DNA of 6,497 nt from Acetobacteraceae bacterium (GTDB lineage: Bacteria > Pseudomonadota > Alphaproteobacteria > Acetobacterales > Acetobacteraceae). The notes under the pieces were generated by a model. It saw nothing but the letters and a program-made list of their open reading frames with translations. It ran no database searches and was not told where the DNA came from. Of the stretch, positions 5,156-6,497 are shown in pieces (within the stretch, counting starts at the first letter, position 1; each line of letters starts with the position of its first letter). The translations under genes and the position numbers were made by a program. Where the stretch lies: the NCBI GenBank assembly GCA_030044345.1, contig JASHVY010000490.1:1-6497 (forward strand), in the 5' to 3' direction.

Positions 5156-6424
5156 TTACGCGACCCGTCGAATGACAACACCCTGCGACGGCATCGAAAT
5201 GTCCGGGTTGCGACCATTGATGAGATCGGCCACGACCTGCCCCGAACCGCACGACAAGGTCCAGCCCAGATGGCCGTGGCCGGCGTTGATCCACAGCCCA
5301 CGGATGCGGGTTTCACCGATGATCGGCGTGCCAGAAGGGCTGACGGGTCGCAGGCCCGCCCACACCCGCGACCTCGACAGGTCGAAGTGGCGTCGCATTT
5401 CAGGAAAGGTGAAGACGGCGTTGTCGATAATCGCCTTAGCGCGGGACAATGCTGGCGTGGCATCGTAGCCGGCGATTTCCGCCGAGCCGGAGACCCGCAT
5501 CCGCTCGCCGATCGCGACAATCCCGAAGAGCTTGCTGTCGTCAATGACCGGAACGTTGGGCGCGCTGTTCCACGCGTCGCGTGCGAAGGTGATGGACACG
5601 CCCTTTACTGGATAGATCGGCACGCGAATGCCATTCTGCGCAAGCATGGGTGCGGTAAAGCTGCCGAGGGATACGACAACCGTCTCAGCTTGGATCCGCT
5701 CCCTGTCGGTCACGATGGCCCGCACCTGATCGCCGGAGACCTCCACCTGTCGCACCGTTTCGCCGAAGCGGCATCGTACACCCCGAGTGGCACAAGCCGC
5801 AGCAAGGCCCTGGGCAAACTTGTTGGAGTCACCGACTTCGTCGCGTGCAAAATAGAGCGCGCCAGCGAGAGTGGATTTCGTATCCTTCAGCGCGGGCTCC
5901 ATATCCACGCAGCGCTCTATCGTGACGCGCTCGAACAACAATCCGAAACGGGCCAGGAACTCGCTAGAGCGTTCGGCATTGTCGAGCGCCTCGCGGGAGC
6001 GGTAGATCTTGAGGACTCCGCGGGTCGCGCGGTCATAGGCGATGCCGGTTTCCGCTCCGATCTCCTCGAGGCAACGGAGGGAATGCAGCGCCAGGCGGAG
6101 ATTCGCCTTTGCATTCTCCCGGAACTGCTCCGGTGCGCAGTTGCGCGCGAAATCGATCCCCCAGCGGAGAATATGCGGGATCGCGCTGTAGCGAAGCAGC
6201 ATGGGCGCGTTTTCCTGGCCGAGCCACCTCAGGATTTTCATTGGCATGCCCGGCTGTGACCAGGGTTCGACTTCGCTCGCGTGGATAACGCCCCCATTGC
6301 CCCAGCTCGTCTCCATACCCGCGTCCGCCTGGCGATCGATCAGGACGACGTCGTGTCCCGACTGCCTGAGATACCAGGCGGTGGCGGTTCCGACAGCGCC
6401 CGCGCCGAGAACAATGGTAGGCAT
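5156..6424 (-). CDS. DadA-like FAD-dependent D-amino acid dehydrogenase
   Basis: Flavoenzyme of the DAO superfamily that oxidatively deaminates a D-amino acid (or a related secondary amine) to a 2-oxo acid and ammonia. DadA-type enzymes pass electrons to the respiratory chain at the inner membrane. The 422 residues are close to E. coli DadA (about 430). The N-terminal Rossmann motif is VLGAGAVGTATAWYL (5-19; Gly7, Gly9, Gly12) with Asp30 for the FAD ribose. DadA-like stretches are RDEVGDSNKFA (194-204), YPVKGVSIT (271-279), WAGLRPVSPSGTPIIG (355-370) and the C-terminal FAD-binding GHGHLGWTLSCGSGQ (382-396). The ATG is preceded by AGGGGGG (6429-6435). No alanine racemase or Lrp-type regulator is visible, so a role in D-alanine catabolism is not shown; many alphaproteobacteria carry paralogues with other substrates, such as hydroxyproline isomers or other D-amino acids. 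Confidence 0.88.
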   Translation of the reverse strand: MPTIVLGAGAVGTATAWYLRQSGHDVVLIDRQADAGMETSWGNGGVIHASEVEPWSQPGMPMKILRWLGQENAPMLLRYSAIPHILRWGIDFARNCAPEQFRENAKANLRLALHSLRCLEEIGAETGIAYDRATRGVLKIYRSREALDNAERSSEFLARFGLLFERVTIERCVDMEPALKDTKSTLAGALYFARDEVGDSNKFAQGLAAACATRGVRCRFGETVRQVEVSGDQVRAIVTDRERIQAETVVVSLGSFTAPMLAQNGIRVPIYPVKGVSITFARDAWNSAPNVPVIDDSKLFGIVAIGERMRVSGSAEIAGYDATPALSRAKAIIDNAVFTFPEMRRHFDLSRSRVWAGLRPVSPSGTPIIGETRIRGLWINAGHGHLGWTLSCGSGQVVADLINGRNPDISMPSQGVVIRRVA

Positions 6425-6428
6425 CGCA

Positions 6429-6435
6429 CCCCCCT
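6429..6435 (-). promoter_or_regulatory. Ribosome binding site of the DadA-like gene
   Basis: AGGGGGG on the minus strand, four bases before the ATG at 6422-6424. The spacing is slightly short but the purine run is clear, and it supports this start, which begins directly on the FAD-binding strand. Confidence 0.45.
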
Positions 6436-6497
6436 ATCAGTTCATGCCACCTGGTCCTCTTCGCGATGTGGGCCCGGCGTTGCGCGTTCCGGCTTGG
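6436..6497. other. Unassigned stretch upstream of the DadA-like gene
   Basis: These 62 bases cannot be assigned. On the minus strand at least two reading frames stay open from the window edge until TGA at 6442-6444 or 6437-6439, so the region could be the last 17-19 codons of an upstream gene in the same operon. Open frames this short are expected by chance in high-GC DNA. I see no promoter-like pair. Confidence 0.3.

Noticed and set aside
5270..6259. A 329-codon open frame on the plus strand, antisense to the DadA-like gene
   Set aside because: It is wholly antisense to a complete DadA-like protein and shows no domain signature; long antisense frames are expected from the codon bias here.
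1..6497. CRISPR array, insertion sequence, tRNA or other RNA gene, toxin-antitoxin or defence genes
   Set aside because: Read by eye on both strands: no regular direct repeats, transposase, terminal inverted repeats, tRNA-like cloverleaf or known defence motif was found; nearly all the sequence is accounted for by six metabolic or transport genes.

Overview
The window looks like part of a high-GC, Gram-negative chromosome, most likely an alphaproteobacterium of the soil or plant-associated kind. The grounds are strong GC bias in third codon positions, frequent GTG starts, a periplasmic sugar-type binding protein with a cleavable (apparently Tat) signal rather than a lipobox, and a CUT2-type importer transcribed with a short-chain dehydrogenase. 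The taxon is inferred from style and was not tested.

Layout. Positions 1-3727 hold one minus-strand operon, read right to left: an exported substrate-binding protein (2678-3727), a multi-pass permease (1499-2620), a single-domain ATPase (660-1502) and a short-chain dehydrogenase/reductase cut by the left edge (1-663). The last two junctions are both 4-base GTGA stop/start overlaps, so permease, ATPase and dehydrogenase should be translationally coupled. Between the binding-protein and permease genes lies a perfect 8-bp stem-loop (2649-2673), which could lower expression of the downstream genes relative to the binding protein. The importer is of the ribose/fructose/xylose (carbohydrate uptake 2) class; its substrate cannot be read from the sequence. 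The coupled dehydrogenase suggests the imported compound, or a product of it, is a sugar, polyol or related hydroxy compound that is oxidised or reduced inside the cell.

Positions 3728-4045 are a divergent intergenic region with a candidate promoter for the plus-strand gene and several small inverted repeats. Positions 4046-5077 (plus) encode a PLP-dependent low-specificity L-threonine aldolase. It converges on 5156-6424 (minus), a DadA-like FAD-dependent D-amino-acid dehydrogenase. The 78-bp gap between them carries a GC-rich hairpin without a T-run. The final 73 bases, upstream of the DadA-like gene, cannot be assigned.

Taken together, this is an ordinary catabolic accessory region: one nutrient-uptake operon with its own dehydrogenase, next to two amino-acid catabolic enzymes. 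I see no CRISPR array, mobile element, RNA gene, toxin/antitoxin or defence system, and nothing that amounts to a clearly new system. The points most worth a second look are the putative Tat signal and CxxC pair of the binding protein, the intercistronic stem-loop, a non-acidic residue at the usual NAD-selecting position of the dehydrogenase, and an apparent His-to-Val change in the threonine aldolase.
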